48,385 bases of DNA from Prochlorococcus sp. AG-670-O13. Lineage in GTDB: Bacteria > Cyanobacteriota > Cyanobacteriia > PCC-6307 > Cyanobiaceae. Positions within the stretch are counted from its first letter, which is position 1. Each line of letters starts with the position of its first letter. The position numbers and the translations under genes are program-made. The notes beneath the pieces are model-generated. The model searched no databases, was not told the origin of the DNA, and saw only the letters and a program-made list of their open reading frames with translations. Below, in pieces: positions 26,268-35,338 of the stretch. The stretch spans positions 1-48,385 of the forward strand of contig QCTB01000003.1 in assembly GCA_003209055.1 (NCBI GenBank). Direction: 5' to 3'.

Positions 26268-28880
26268 TTATTTTTTTCTTTTTTTAATCTTTGAACCCTT
26301 TTTAGTGATTACCTTATTTTTTTTTAAAGCAGGAACCTTTTTATCTTTAATTTTTTCATCTAATAAATGTAATGCATCATCAATTGTGAATTTTTCTATT
26401 TCAGTATCTTTAGGTAAAGAGACATTTATTTTTCCACACTTTACATAAACTCCATATCTTCCGTTTAAAATTTGTATTTTATCGTTTAGTTCTTTAGGTT
26501 TCCCAAAGTCCTTTATTACTTCTTGTCCGCCTCTACCCAATTTTGGCATCGCGAGGATTTCTAATGCTCGCTTAAGATCAACCTTAAATACGTCATCTTC
26601 TTTTTTTAAAGATCTATTTTCAGAATCATCTTCATTTTTTATCCATTTAATATATGGACCAAATCTTCCTCTATCAGCCTCAACAATTCCACCTTCTGGA
26701 TGTTCTCCAAGAAGTTTTGGCAAGCTTAAAAGTTCTAGAGCTTCAGATAAAGTTAAGTCATCAGTTTTTAATTCTTTTGGTAAAGAGGCTCTTCTTGGCT
26801 TAGCTTTATCTTGTTCACTATTACCTAACTGAACATAAGGGCCATAAGGGCCAAATCTTAAAAATACTTGCTCACCAGTTTTTGGATCAGTTCCAAGATC
26901 GGAGGGGCCACTTAAAATTTGATCAACTTTCTTTTTATCTAAATCCCCAGGAGTAATATCCATTGGAAGATTACCTTTTGCTTGTATTTCATTCCCAGAT
27001 TCATCTATTTTTACCCCTTCTAACCATGGGCCATTCGAACCAATTCTGACTACACAAGGTAAATCATCAAAATCAACTTGTCTGTAAGCTTTTCCATCAA
27101 TATCACCCTCTGTTTTCTGAACTTTTACCTCGAGACCATTTTTACCTTTATAAAAAGTTTCTAAATAAGGAAGCCACTCAAGATTACCTGACGAAATCTC
27201 ATCCAATGAAGATTCCATTTTTGCAGTAAAAGTAGTATCAACTAAATCAGGGAAATGTTCTTCTAATAATGCAGTAACAGCAAAAGCTGTAAATGTGGGA
27301 GATAAGGAATTTGAAGAAATATTTGCATAACCCCTATCAACAATTGTTCCAATAATACTTGCATAAGTAGACGGTCTTCCTATTCCCTCTTTTTCTAAGA
27401 TTTTAACTAATGCAGCTTCAGTATATCTGGCAGGAGATTTAGTTTCATGATGAGTAGCCTCTTTACTAGCGACCTTTAGATTAGACCCGAGAGTTAAATT
27501 TGGAAGAATAACTTCTTGCTGTTCTAATGATGCACTTGGATCATCACTACCTTCTACATAAGCTCTAAAAAATCCTGCAAAATCTATACTTTTTCCGCTT
27601 GACTTAAATATACCTTCCCCAACTTCTATTTCAGCATTAATCATTGTTAATTTTGCTTCAGCCATTTGACTCGCAACAGTTCTTTTCCAAATTAATTCAT
27701 ATAGAGAGAGATCTCTTCCAGACAAGTCTGTATCACTAGGTGCCTTAAACGCTTCACCCGCGGGTCTGATAGCTTCATGAGCTTCTTGGGCATTCCTTGA
27801 ATTTGAATTAAAATGGCGTACCGAACTTGATAAGTATTCTTTCCCATACTTTGAATTTACGCATTCTCTCGCCGCTTTAATAGCTTGTTCGGAAAGATGT
27901 ACCGAATCAGTTCTCATATATGTAATAAAACCTCTCTCGTATAAGCCTTGAGCACATCTCATTGTTTCTCTGGCAGATAGTCGAAGTTTTCGATTTGCTT
28001 CCTGTTGCAAAGTACTTGTAGTAAAAGGTGGGACAGGCTTCCTAATTGTGGGTTTTTTTTCTATCTTGAGTACTTTCCACTTTTCTTCAGAAGAAGATTC
28101 AAGCAGACTCTTTGCTCTATCTTCATTCAAAATTAAAGATTTATTACCTTTTTTTAAAGTACCTGTCTTCTCATCAAAATCAGAACCATTTGAGATTTTC
28201 TGGCCTTTTAAACTAAATAACTTGGCTTCAAAAGAGATGTTATCTTTTAGCAATAAGGCCTTTAATCCCCAGTAAGATGCTTTTTTAAAAGCTCTCCTTT
28301 GTCTTTCCTTATTAACAAGCAATCTTACAGATACCGACTGAACACGGCCAGCCGATAATCTCGGAGCGACTTTTTTCCAAAGTAATGGAGAAAGTTCATA
28401 ACCAAAAAGTCTATCAAGAATTCTCCTAGTTTCTTGGGCTTGAACTAATTCCATATCAATTTCTCTAGTCTCATCTAGAGCCTTATTAATCGCCTTTTTA
28501 GTAATTTCATGAAAAACCATTCGCTTAGTTGGAATTTTTGGTTTAAGAATTTGCATTAAGTGCCAACTTATACTCTCGCCTTCTCTATCTTCATCAGTTG
28601 CCAATAGTAATTGAGTAGCATCTTTTAAAGCATTTTTTAAATCTTTAACAACCTTCTTTTTTTCTTTTGGGACAATATAAAGTGGTTCAAAATCTTCTGT
28701 TGTGTTTACACCTATCCTGGACCATTTTTCTTTTTTTACTGATGCAGGGATTTCAGCTGCTCCTTTAGGAAGATCTCTTACATGTCCCATAGAAGCCAGA
28801 ACTTCAAAATTAGGAGGCAAAAACTTTCTTATGGTTTTTGCCTTTGTGGGACTTTCAACAATAACAAGTGTGTGATCCAA
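26268..28880 (-). CDS. topA: DNA topoisomerase I
   Basis: TopA relaxes negative supercoils through a transient 5'-phosphotyrosine break. In 870 residues: the Toprim domain with E9 (VESPTKAKT) and DED motif ATDEDREGE (D96, D98), the central type IA core with catalytic Tyr321 in GFITYMRTDS, and C-terminal repeats containing FGPYGPYVQ, FGPYIKW and YGVYVKCG blocks. The tail ends in a lysine-rich stretch. No ATG fits near the beginning and TTG at 28880 gives the standard start (DHTLVIVE). It leads a five-gene minus-strand block and is divergent from ndhB over 167 bases. Confidence 0.96.
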   Translation of the reverse strand: MDHTLVIVESPTKAKTIRKFLPPNFEVLASMGHVRDLPKGAAEIPASVKKEKWSRIGVNTTEDFEPLYIVPKEKKKVVKDLKNALKDATQLLLATDEDREGESISWHLMQILKPKIPTKRMVFHEITKKAINKALDETREIDMELVQAQETRRILDRLFGYELSPLLWKKVAPRLSAGRVQSVSVRLLVNKERQRRAFKKASYWGLKALLLKDNISFEAKLFSLKGQKISNGSDFDEKTGTLKKGNKSLILNEDRAKSLLESSSEEKWKVLKIEKKPTIRKPVPPFTTSTLQQEANRKLRLSARETMRCAQGLYERGFITYMRTDSVHLSEQAIKAARECVNSKYGKEYLSSSVRHFNSNSRNAQEAHEAIRPAGEAFKAPSDTDLSGRDLSLYELIWKRTVASQMAEAKLTMINAEIEVGEGIFKSSGKSIDFAGFFRAYVEGSDDPSASLEQQEVILPNLTLGSNLKVASKEATHHETKSPARYTEAALVKILEKEGIGRPSTYASIIGTIVDRGYANISSNSLSPTFTAFAVTALLEEHFPDLVDTTFTAKMESSLDEISSGNLEWLPYLETFYKGKNGLEVKVQKTEGDIDGKAYRQVDFDDLPCVVRIGSNGPWLEGVKIDESGNEIQAKGNLPMDITPGDLDKKKVDQILSGPSDLGTDPKTGEQVFLRFGPYGPYVQLGNSEQDKAKPRRASLPKELKTDDLTLSEALELLSLPKLLGEHPEGGIVEADRGRFGPYIKWIKNEDDSENRSLKKEDDVFKVDLKRALEILAMPKLGRGGQEVIKDFGKPKELNDKIQILNGRYGVYVKCGKINVSLPKDTEIEKFTIDDALHLLDEKIKDKKVPALKKNKVITKKGSKIKKRKK

Positions 28881-28911
28881 GGTCTATTTCAATAAATTGG
28901 TGTTTTTTTAA

Positions 28912-28962
28912 TCAATTAGGGCATATTATGATTAATTGAAACGCCTTTGAGCAATAATGCTC
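28912..28962. promoter_or_regulatory. Inverted repeats between topA and ndhB
   Basis: Two perfect inverted repeats lie in the 167-base divergent gap. TCAATTA (28912-28918) pairs with TAATTGA (28933-28939). A GAGCA/TGCTC stem with an ATAA loop spans 28949-28962. They could be an operator or an RNA hairpin in the ndhB or topA leader. No named element is recognised. Confidence 0.35.
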
Positions 28963-29047
28963 GGTATTTCAAAAATCATACCCACAAATTATAATCAAGT
29001 TAAGATTAACTCTTACATCCTTACAATCAAACATTCAATTTAATTAA

Positions 29048-30568
29048 GTGCCCAACGAAATCTTTACAATTAATTTAAATGCTCAAGCAATTATTCCAGA
29101 AGCTTTCATTTTGCTTGGTATTGTTGGTACTCTTCTTGTCGATCTAGCTGGCGAAAAGACTGCCTCAAGGTGGGCACCGGTAATTTGTTACATTTCATTA
29201 GGTAGTTCTCTTATAAGTCTCGCTTTACAGTGGAGTAGCCCGGTTAATAATGCATTCCTTGGCTCCTTTAATTCAGATAATTTAGCTATTGCATTTAGAT
29301 CAATTATTGCATTATCTACCCTAATTTCCTTACTCATTAGTTGGCGTTATACCGAGCAGAGTGGAAGTCCAATCGGAGAATTCGCTGCAATAGTTTTATC
29401 AGCGACTTTAGGAGCCATGCTTTTGTGTGGATCTACTGACCTTGTTAGTGTATTTATATCTTTAGAGACTTTATCAGTAGCAAGTTATTTACTTTCAGGT
29501 TATCTCAAGAGAGACCCAAGAAGTTCAGAGGCAGCTTTAAAATATCTCCTTGTTGGATCAGCTGCAGCCGCTGTTTATTTATATGGTTCATCATTCCTTT
29601 ATGGTCTAAGTGGCTCCACTAACTTATCAACAATTGGTGCAGAAATAATAAATAAACCATCATTTATTACATCATTATCACTTGTATTTGTCTTGTCAAC
29701 TGTAGCTTTTAAAATTGCTGCAGTTCCTTTTCACCAGTGGACACCTGATGTTTATGAAGGATCCCCCACTCCAGTAGTAGCTTTTTTATCTGTTGGATCT
29801 AAGACTGCTGGATTTGCTTTCGCAATAAGAATTTTAACCACTACTTTTTCTTCTTTCGATGAACAATGGAAACTCTTATTCACTATCTTGGCAATTTTAA
29901 GTATGGCCTTAGGAAATGTTGTCGCATTGGCTCAAACCTCAATGAAAAGGATGTTAGCTTATAGTTCAATTGGTCAAGCTGGTTTTGTAATGATTGGCAT
30001 AGTATCTGGTACTCAAGATGGTCTATCAGCAACTGTTTTATATTTAGCTGCATACTTATTTATGAATCTGGGAGCTTTCTCATGTGTAATCCTTTTTTCT
30101 CTCAGAACTGGTTCAGATAGAATTGCGGATTACTCAGGCCTTTATCAAAAAGATCCTTTAATTACTTTAGGTCTAAGCCTGTGTCTTCTTTCTCTTGGTG
30201 GGTTACCTCCAATGTTAGGTTTTTTTGGAAAAATATACTTGTTTTTTGCAGGCTGGGCTAATCATCAATATTTATTAGTAGTTATTGGATTAGTAACATC
30301 AGTCATTTCAATCTATTATTACATCTCGGTTATAAAAATGATGGTTGTAAAAGAACCCCAAGAAGCTTCTGAAATAGTTAAATCTTATCCTGAAGTCAAA
30401 TGGAATATCATAGGATTACCACCTTTAAGAATTGCTTTATATACTTGTATAGCTGTGACGGCTCTAGGGGGGATACTTTCTAACCCTCTTTTTAAATTAG
30501 CTAACTCAGCAGTATCAGAAACGCCTTTTTTACAGGATATATTAGCTATTACTAATAGTACGTTTTGA
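29048..30568 (+). CDS. ndhB: NAD(P)H-quinone oxidoreductase subunit 2 (NdhB)
   Basis: NdhB is an antiporter-like proton-pumping subunit of the cyanobacterial NDH-1 complex, which serves respiration and cyclic electron flow around photosystem I. The 506-residue protein has about fourteen hydrophobic helices, the discontinuous-helix lysine region ([17 protein letters not shown]), and the conserved [21 protein letters not shown] near residue 227. The start is a GTG at 29048; no in-frame ATG gives the conserved N-terminus. The next gene, an ABC ATPase, follows after 14 bases. Confidence 0.96.
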   Translation: MPNEIFTINLNAQAIIPEAFILLGIVGTLLVDLAGEKTASRWAPVICYISLGSSLISLALQWSSPVNNAFLGSFNSDNLAIAFRSIIALSTLISLLISWRYTEQSGSPIGEFAAIVLSATLGAMLLCGSTDLVSVFISLETLSVASYLLSGYLKRDPRSSEAALKYLLVGSAAAAVYLYGSSFLYGLSGSTNLSTIGAEIINKPSFITSLSLVFVLSTVAFKIAAVPFHQWTPDVYEGSPTPVVAFLSVGSKTAGFAFAIRILTTTFSSFDEQWKLLFTILAILSMALGNVVALAQTSMKRMLAYSSIGQAGFVMIGIVSGTQDGLSATVLYLAAYLFMNLGAFSCVILFSLRTGSDRIADYSGLYQKDPLITLGLSLCLLSLGGLPPMLGFFGKIYLFFAGWANHQYLLVVIGLVTSVISIYYYISVIKMMVVKEPQEASEIVKSYPEVKWNIIGLPPLRIALYTCIAVTALGGILSNPLFKLANSAVSETPFLQDILAITNSTF

Positions 30569-30582
30569 AAAAGTATTCATAA

Positions 30583-31269
30583 ATGATTAAAAAAGTTGCA
30601 ACCTTAGAAAAAGTATCAAAAACGTATGGTAAAGATGATCTTATTGTAAAAGCCTTAGATAATGTAAATTTAGATATTTATAAAGGTGACTATTTGGCTG
30701 TTATGGGGGCAAGTGGTTCAGGTAAAAGTACTGCAATGAATATTATTGGCTGTCTAGATAGACCATCTCAAGGTGTTTATAAATTAAATGGGATTCCAGT
30801 TGAGAATTTATCTGATGATGAATTAGCTGAGTTAAGAAACCAAAAATTAGGATTCGTTTTCCAACAATTCCACCTTCTTTCTGATGCTACAGCACTTGAA
30901 AATGTTCTTTTACCAATGATTTATGCAGGTGTAAATTCTATAGAAAGAGAAGAAAGAGCTAAAAATGCATTAGATAAGGTTGGACTTTCTAAGAGGATCA
31001 ATAATCGTCCTAACCAGTTATCAGGTGGGCAACAACAGCGTGTAGCAATTGCAAGAGCAATTATCAATAACCCAGCAATATTACTGGCAGATGAGCCAAC
31101 TGGAGCCTTAGATTCAAAGACGACAGAAGATGTATTAGACCTTTTTGATAAACTTCATGAATCAGGAATAACTATAGTTTTAGTCACTCATGAAGATGAA
31201 GTCGCAAATCGGGCGAAAAAAATAGCAAGGTTTAAAGATGGAAAAATAATTGAATTAAAAATCAAATAA
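30583..31269 (+). CDS. ABC transporter ATP-binding protein (LolD/MacB/DevA type)
   Basis: This is a 228-residue ATPase with Walker A GASGSGKST (42-50), the FQQFHLL segment that marks the MacB/LolD/FtsE subfamily, signature LSGGQQQRVAIARA (about 146-159), Walker B LLADEPTGALDS and switch VTHED. Partners in this subfamily are MacB- or DevC-like permeases, in cyanobacteria often for envelope glycolipid or peptide export. No permease is adjacent here, so its partner lies elsewhere. It is convergent with birA with 2 bases between stops. Confidence 0.93.
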   Translation: MIKKVATLEKVSKTYGKDDLIVKALDNVNLDIYKGDYLAVMGASGSGKSTAMNIIGCLDRPSQGVYKLNGIPVENLSDDELAELRNQKLGFVFQQFHLLSDATALENVLLPMIYAGVNSIEREERAKNALDKVGLSKRINNRPNQLSGGQQQRVAIARAIINNPAILLADEPTGALDSKTTEDVLDLFDKLHESGITIVLVTHEDEVANRAKKIARFKDGKIIELKIK

Positions 31270-31271
31270 AT

Positions 31272-32021
31272 TTAAAACCGCGTTAAAGTTTTTTCATGGA
31301 ATTCATTATAAATTTTCAAATTGCCATTATTATCTACCTTTTTAATTTTCCAATCTTCGGAGTCGTAACCTCTTGGTAAATATTTTTTTGTAAGGTAATT
31401 ATTTGCGTTTTCAATAATATATTGTTTTCTATCATTACATTCGACTGACTCATGAATAGTTTTGAGAATTTTTGCAGTCCAATAATATTCGCATATATTT
31501 TTAGTATTAAGTATCTCATATAAAGCAATGCCCTCTGATGGAGTTTTATTTAAAAGATTCATGCCTAGCCCAATTCTTACATAAATAATTTCTTTCCCTC
31601 TTGTAATCACTCTGGGTAAAAATCCAATTAATTTTTTTGAACCAAAGTAAATATCATTTGGCCATTTCAAATCAACTTTAATAGATTCCATCTTCAACAT
31701 TTCACATAACTTAATTGCAACTGAAAGACTGAATATCTCACTTGAGAATTTTGAAGAAAATATTGGATAAGCTGCACTTAACCATATTCCTCCTTTAGGA
31801 GAAACCCATATTCTAGAATTCTGACCTATCCCTGATAATTGCTCTTTAGCTACTATTACTATTGGTTTGTATCTTTTGATTTGATAATTATGAATCCAAT
31901 TTGTTAGTTCATATTCAGTACTTTTACACTTTAATTTGTATTGAAGTTTCCAATTCGGGGAAAATCCATGGATTTTTTTATAGTAATACGCTGTCTTTGC
32001 TGCAGATCCTAATACTTTCAC
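31272..32021 (-). CDS. birA: Biotin--[acetyl-CoA-carboxylase] ligase
   Basis: BirA activates biotin as biotinyl-AMP and attaches it to the carboxylase carrier protein. The 249-residue protein is the catalytic form without an HTH repressor domain. The biotin loop is GIGQNSRIWVSPKGGIWLSA (about residues 64-83), a divergent form of the usual GRGRxGR-W; DLKWPNDIYFGSKKLIGFLP near 118 matches the core well. The start is GTG at 32021. The drift in the biotin loop is worth noting, but the rest of the fold looks intact. Confidence 0.88.
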   Translation of the reverse strand: MKVLGSAAKTAYYYKKIHGFSPNWKLQYKLKCKSTEYELTNWIHNYQIKRYKPIVIVAKEQLSGIGQNSRIWVSPKGGIWLSAAYPIFSSKFSSEIFSLSVAIKLCEMLKMESIKVDLKWPNDIYFGSKKLIGFLPRVITRGKEIIYVRIGLGMNLLNKTPSEGIALYEILNTKNICEYYWTAKILKTIHESVECNDRKQYIIENANNYLTKKYLPRGYDSEDWKIKKVDNNGNLKIYNEFHEKTLTRF

Positions 32022-32095
32022 TAATCCTTAATACTAAAAAGATGCAATCTTTATAAGATTAAATTATCCTAAACCCATAACTTTGATTATACAAA

Positions 32096-32578
32096 TTGAT
32101 TAAAAAATATTTACCAATATTGAATAAAAGATATCCACATTCAATGCAAAATTGCCTTAATAATTTCAAAAAATCTTGGGAAGACTTAGATAAACTATCC
32201 AAACTGAATGAAAACTGGGAAAAAATAATTGGTTTGGAATTATCTAGAGCATGTAAACCGCTTATGATTGAGCAAAAAATACTTACTATCGCTGTAAATC
32301 ATCCACAATGGCGCCAAGCTTTGATATATAACAAGCACACATTAAAGGAGACTATCAGCAGAATTGGGATAAATCTAAATGAAATAAAGATAATACAAAA
32401 TTATGAAGTCAAATCTTTAGCCACAAATGAGATGCATGCAAAAACAGTCTGGGAAAATCATCCAAGCAGAATAAAGAATAATAATATGGTTATTTGTAAA
32501 TTATGTAATGCTCCTGCACCAAAAGGTGAAATATCAAGATGGGGGAAATGTACTTTTTGCTGGAGAAAAAATGTTTAG
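32096..32578 (+). CDS. DUF721/DciA-like protein with C-terminal zinc ribbon
   Basis: The 160-residue protein has a DUF721 (DciA-like) N-terminal domain (about residues 24-100, including LTIAVNHPQWRQALIYNK), the fold that binds replicative helicase DnaB in many bacteria. Unusually, the C-terminus carries C134-C137 and C152-C155, a CxxC-x14-CxxC zinc ribbon in a basic, Trp-containing setting. TTG at 32096 is the furthest plausible start; the ATG at residue 17 is an alternative. It is divergent from birA (74 bases) and convergent with menG. Helicase loading is inferred from the family. Confidence 0.8.
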   Translation: MIKKYLPILNKRYPHSMQNCLNNFKKSWEDLDKLSKLNENWEKIIGLELSRACKPLMIEQKILTIAVNHPQWRQALIYNKHTLKETISRIGINLNEIKIIQNYEVKSLATNEMHAKTVWENHPSRIKNNNMVICKLCNAPAPKGEISRWGKCTFCWRKNV

Positions 32579-32587
32579 GATAATTTT

Positions 32588-33289
32588 TTATTTTTCTAAA
32601 ATTAATATTCCCATTTGATTGAAAAAAATAGTCCTATATTCAACCTTCTTAAAACCTATTCTTTTTGCGATTAGCATTAGTTTATTTCCCTCCGGAAAAT
32701 TTTTAATACTTTTTTCAATATAAGCATATTCTTTACTTAATTTAAAAATTTTTGAAGTCGGAACCACAACTAACTTCAAATATATTTTTTGAAATCTATC
32801 AGCTATGGAATTCAATTTGGAATGATTAAAGTCTAAAAACCCAGCTCTTCCTTGATCATTCAAAAGACTAAAGACTTTTTGTAGTCCTTCTTCAATATTT
32901 ACCAAATTTCTTAAACCATAAGACATACAAATCCCATCATAATTTTTCGAATTTTTATCTATTTCAAAGATATCCTGCATCTCCCAAGCTATACATTTAT
33001 TTCCAATCAATTTCGACTTATTCCTTGCAATGTTTAAAATTTCTTCTGCGCTATCTACTCCAGTAACAGTTCCATTAGGTCTAACTTTTTTTAAGAGTAA
33101 AAAAGATAAATCTCCAGTCCCACAACATAAATCAGCCCAATTTTCTCCATCCACTGGTTTTAATAGATCGACTAATTTCTTTTTCCAATATTTGTGTAAT
33201 CCCAAACTTAGTAAACTATTTAAAAAGTCATAATTACGAGAAACTTTATTAAAAATACTCTTAACTTCAATATTTTTATTGTTCTGCAT
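32588..33289 (-). CDS. menG: Demethyl(naphtho)quinone methyltransferase (UbiE/MenG)
   Basis: In cyanobacteria this SAM-dependent enzyme methylates 2-phytyl-1,4-naphthoquinone in the last step of phylloquinone, the photosystem I cofactor. The 233-residue class I methyltransferase has YDFLNSLLSLGLHKYWKKK near 20, the SAM motif WADLCCGTGDLSF near 51, and the UbiE-specific MSYGLRNLVNIEEGL near 118. It is convergent with the DUF721 gene and upstream-adjacent to hisF on the same strand with a 30-base gap. Confidence 0.93.
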   Translation of the reverse strand: MQNNKNIEVKSIFNKVSRNYDFLNSLLSLGLHKYWKKKLVDLLKPVDGENWADLCCGTGDLSFLLLKKVRPNGTVTGVDSAEEILNIARNKSKLIGNKCIAWEMQDIFEIDKNSKNYDGICMSYGLRNLVNIEEGLQKVFSLLNDQGRAGFLDFNHSKLNSIADRFQKIYLKLVVVPTSKIFKLSKEYAYIEKSIKNFPEGNKLMLIAKRIGFKKVEYRTIFFNQMGILILEK

Positions 33290-33319
33290 ATTTAAATATT
33301 TTTAATTAATGATAAATTA

Positions 33320-34096
33320 TTATTTTTTTTCATTAGGTCTAATTGTTAGTTTCTTTTCAATAAGAAAAGATTTTATTTCCTCGATAGTCAGTTTTTTGTC
33401 ATGAAGTAATGATGCCAAAAGAGCTGCAGAAGCTTTACCTTTTGTAAATACATCATAAATATCTTCTATAGAGCCAGCACCTCCAGAAGCAATCACAGGA
33501 ATATTAACGGCATCAGAAACAGCTTGTGTCAATAGTAAATCATATCCATTTTGTGTTCCATCTCCATCCATTGAAGTTAATAGAATTTCTCCAGCACCTA
33601 ATTCCTCAACTTTTTTTGCCCAAGTTATTACATCTAAACCAGTATTCTCTCTACCTCCCTTAACATAAACTTCCCATTCATTATTTTTATTAGTTTTTTT
33701 TCTAGCATCAATAGCAATGACAATACATTGTGTTCCAAAATTTTTAGAGCTTTGGGTAATTATATATGGATTCTTAACTGCTGAAGAATTTAAACTTACT
33801 TTATCTGCTCCTGCTCTTAAAAGATCATTAATTGAGATAATTGAATTTATTCCGCCTCCAACGGTAAAAGGAATTTTAACTGATTTCGCAGTTCTAGAGA
33901 CAAGATCAACTAAAGTTTTTCTATTCTCTACACTTGCCCTAATATCTAAAAATACTAATTCATCAGCTCCTGCATCTGAATATCTACAAGCCAATTCAAC
34001 AGGATCACCAGAATCTCTAAGGTTTATAAAATTAACACCTTTAACTACCCTTCCATTAGCAACATCTAAACAAGGAATTAAACGAAGAGCTACCAT
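33320..34096 (-). CDS. hisF: Imidazole glycerol phosphate synthase cyclase subunit
   Basis: HisF closes the imidazole ring from PRFAR and ammonia supplied by HisH, giving IGP and AICAR. The 258-residue barrel has catalytic D11 ([16 protein letters not shown]) and the second Asp in VIAIDARK near 130, plus the phosphate loops VGGGINS and ASGGAGS. It starts with ATG, and is divergent from the DUF2862 gene over 59 bases. No hisH is nearby, as usual for dispersed cyanobacterial his genes. Confidence 0.97.
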   Translation of the reverse strand: MVALRLIPCLDVANGRVVKGVNFINLRDSGDPVELACRYSDAGADELVFLDIRASVENRKTLVDLVSRTAKSVKIPFTVGGGINSIISINDLLRAGADKVSLNSSAVKNPYIITQSSKNFGTQCIVIAIDARKKTNKNNEWEVYVKGGRENTGLDVITWAKKVEELGAGEILLTSMDGDGTQNGYDLLLTQAVSDAVNIPVIASGGAGSIEDIYDVFTKGKASAALLASLLHDKKLTIEEIKSFLIEKKLTIRPNEKK

Positions 34097-34155
34097 TTTA
34101 AAAAAAATTGACCAAATACTGTTAATCTTGCATAATAGCTTTCATTTTACCTCTT

Positions 34156-34380
34156 ATGGCTGAAACAAAATTATTACCCAAAATAGGTAGTAAAGTTAAA
34201 ATTAACATTAACAAAGTTCAAGATAGATTACCTGCAAAGTTAATTGATCAAATAGCATCAAACCCAAGAGTTGTAACAACTGGTTATAAAATGACTGATG
34301 GTAGAAGCATAGGTATTACTGTTAGATTGCAAAATGGAGAAGAAAATTGGTTTTTCCCAGAAGAAATTGAAAAAGGTTGA
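34156..34380 (+). CDS. DUF2862 small protein
   Basis: This 74-residue basic protein matches the cyanobacterial DUF2862 family in length and form: an SH3-like beta pattern (IGSKVKININKVQDRLPAKL, then GYKMTDGRSIGITVRLQNG, ending WFFPEEIE). No function is established that I know of. It precedes chlG by 9 bases on the same strand, so the two are probably cotranscribed and a link to pigment synthesis is possible by context. Confidence 0.82.
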   Translation: MAETKLLPKIGSKVKININKVQDRLPAKLIDQIASNPRVVTTGYKMTDGRSIGITVRLQNGEENWFFPEEIEKG

Positions 34381-34389
34381 ATATCTAAA

Positions 34390-35337
34390 GTGAATGATCC
34401 GAAACAATTATTAGGAATTAAAGGGGCTTCAGAGACTTCAAGTATTTGGAAACTACGAATACAATTGATGAAGCCAATCACTTGGATACCTTTGATATGG
34501 GGGGTAATCTGTGGAGCCGCTGCTAGCGGAAATTTTCAGTGGACAATAAGTAACGTTTTAGCCTCACTGGCATGCATGCTTATGAGCGGTCCACTTCTGG
34601 CAGGGTATACCCAAACTATTAATGATTTTTTTGATAGGGAAATTGATGCAATTAATGAACCTAATAGACCAATCCCATCTGGAAAGATTTCTATTAAAGC
34701 AGTAAAAATACAAATTTGGGTATTACTTATTTGTGGACTAGTCGTTTCTTTTTTATTAGATTTGTATGCAAAACATAGTTTTCCTTCTGTCTTCCTACTC
34801 GCTTTAGGTGGCTCTTTCGTAAGTTATATCTATTCTGCTCCTCCATTAAAATTAAAGCAAAATGGATGGTTAGGAAATTATGCTTTAGGAGCATCATATA
34901 TAGCTCTCCCATGGTGGGCGGGACAAGCTTTGTTCGGGAAATTAACTATTGTTACTGCATTACTAACTCTTGCCTATAGTCTTTCTGGGCTAGGTATAGC
35001 AGTAATAAATGATTTTAAAAGTGTTGAAGGCGATTCAAAACTAGGATTGAATTCATTGCCTGTAATATTTGGAATTAAAAATGCTAGTCGAATAAGTGCT
35101 GGCCTAATTGATATTTTTCAATTAGCAATGGTTCTTGTATTGATTATTATCGGGCAACATTTAGCGTCAGTAATTTTAGTTTTATTGGTAATTCCTCAAA
35201 TTACATTTCAAGATATGTGGTTACTAAGGGACCCGTTAAAATTTGATGTTAAATATCAGGCAAGTGCACAACCATTCCTAATTACTGGGATGTTAGTAAC
35301 AGCTTTAGCAATAGGACATAGTTTTTTAGTAGCCTAA
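34390..35337 (+). CDS. chlG: Chlorophyll synthase
   Basis: ChlG esterifies chlorophyllide with phytyl or geranylgeranyl diphosphate in the last step of chlorophyll synthesis; in Prochlorococcus the product is divinyl chlorophyll. The 315-residue membrane protein has about eight helices and the UbiA-family sites NDFFDREIDAINEPNRPIPSG (from residue 78) and NDFKSVEGDSKLGLNSLPV near 208, both in their ChlG-specific form. A GTG at 34390 is the start. The next gene begins 1 base after its stop. Confidence 0.97.
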   Translation: MNDPKQLLGIKGASETSSIWKLRIQLMKPITWIPLIWGVICGAAASGNFQWTISNVLASLACMLMSGPLLAGYTQTINDFFDREIDAINEPNRPIPSGKISIKAVKIQIWVLLICGLVVSFLLDLYAKHSFPSVFLLALGGSFVSYIYSAPPLKLKQNGWLGNYALGASYIALPWWAGQALFGKLTIVTALLTLAYSLSGLGIAVINDFKSVEGDSKLGLNSLPVIFGIKNASRISAGLIDIFQLAMVLVLIIIGQHLASVILVLLVIPQITFQDMWLLRDPLKFDVKYQASAQPFLITGMLVTALAIGHSFLVA

Positions 35338-35338
35338 A

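Noticed and set aside
33717-34163. 148-codon plus-strand frame overlapping hisF
   Set aside because: It is antisense to most of hisF and its composition is that of a shadow frame.
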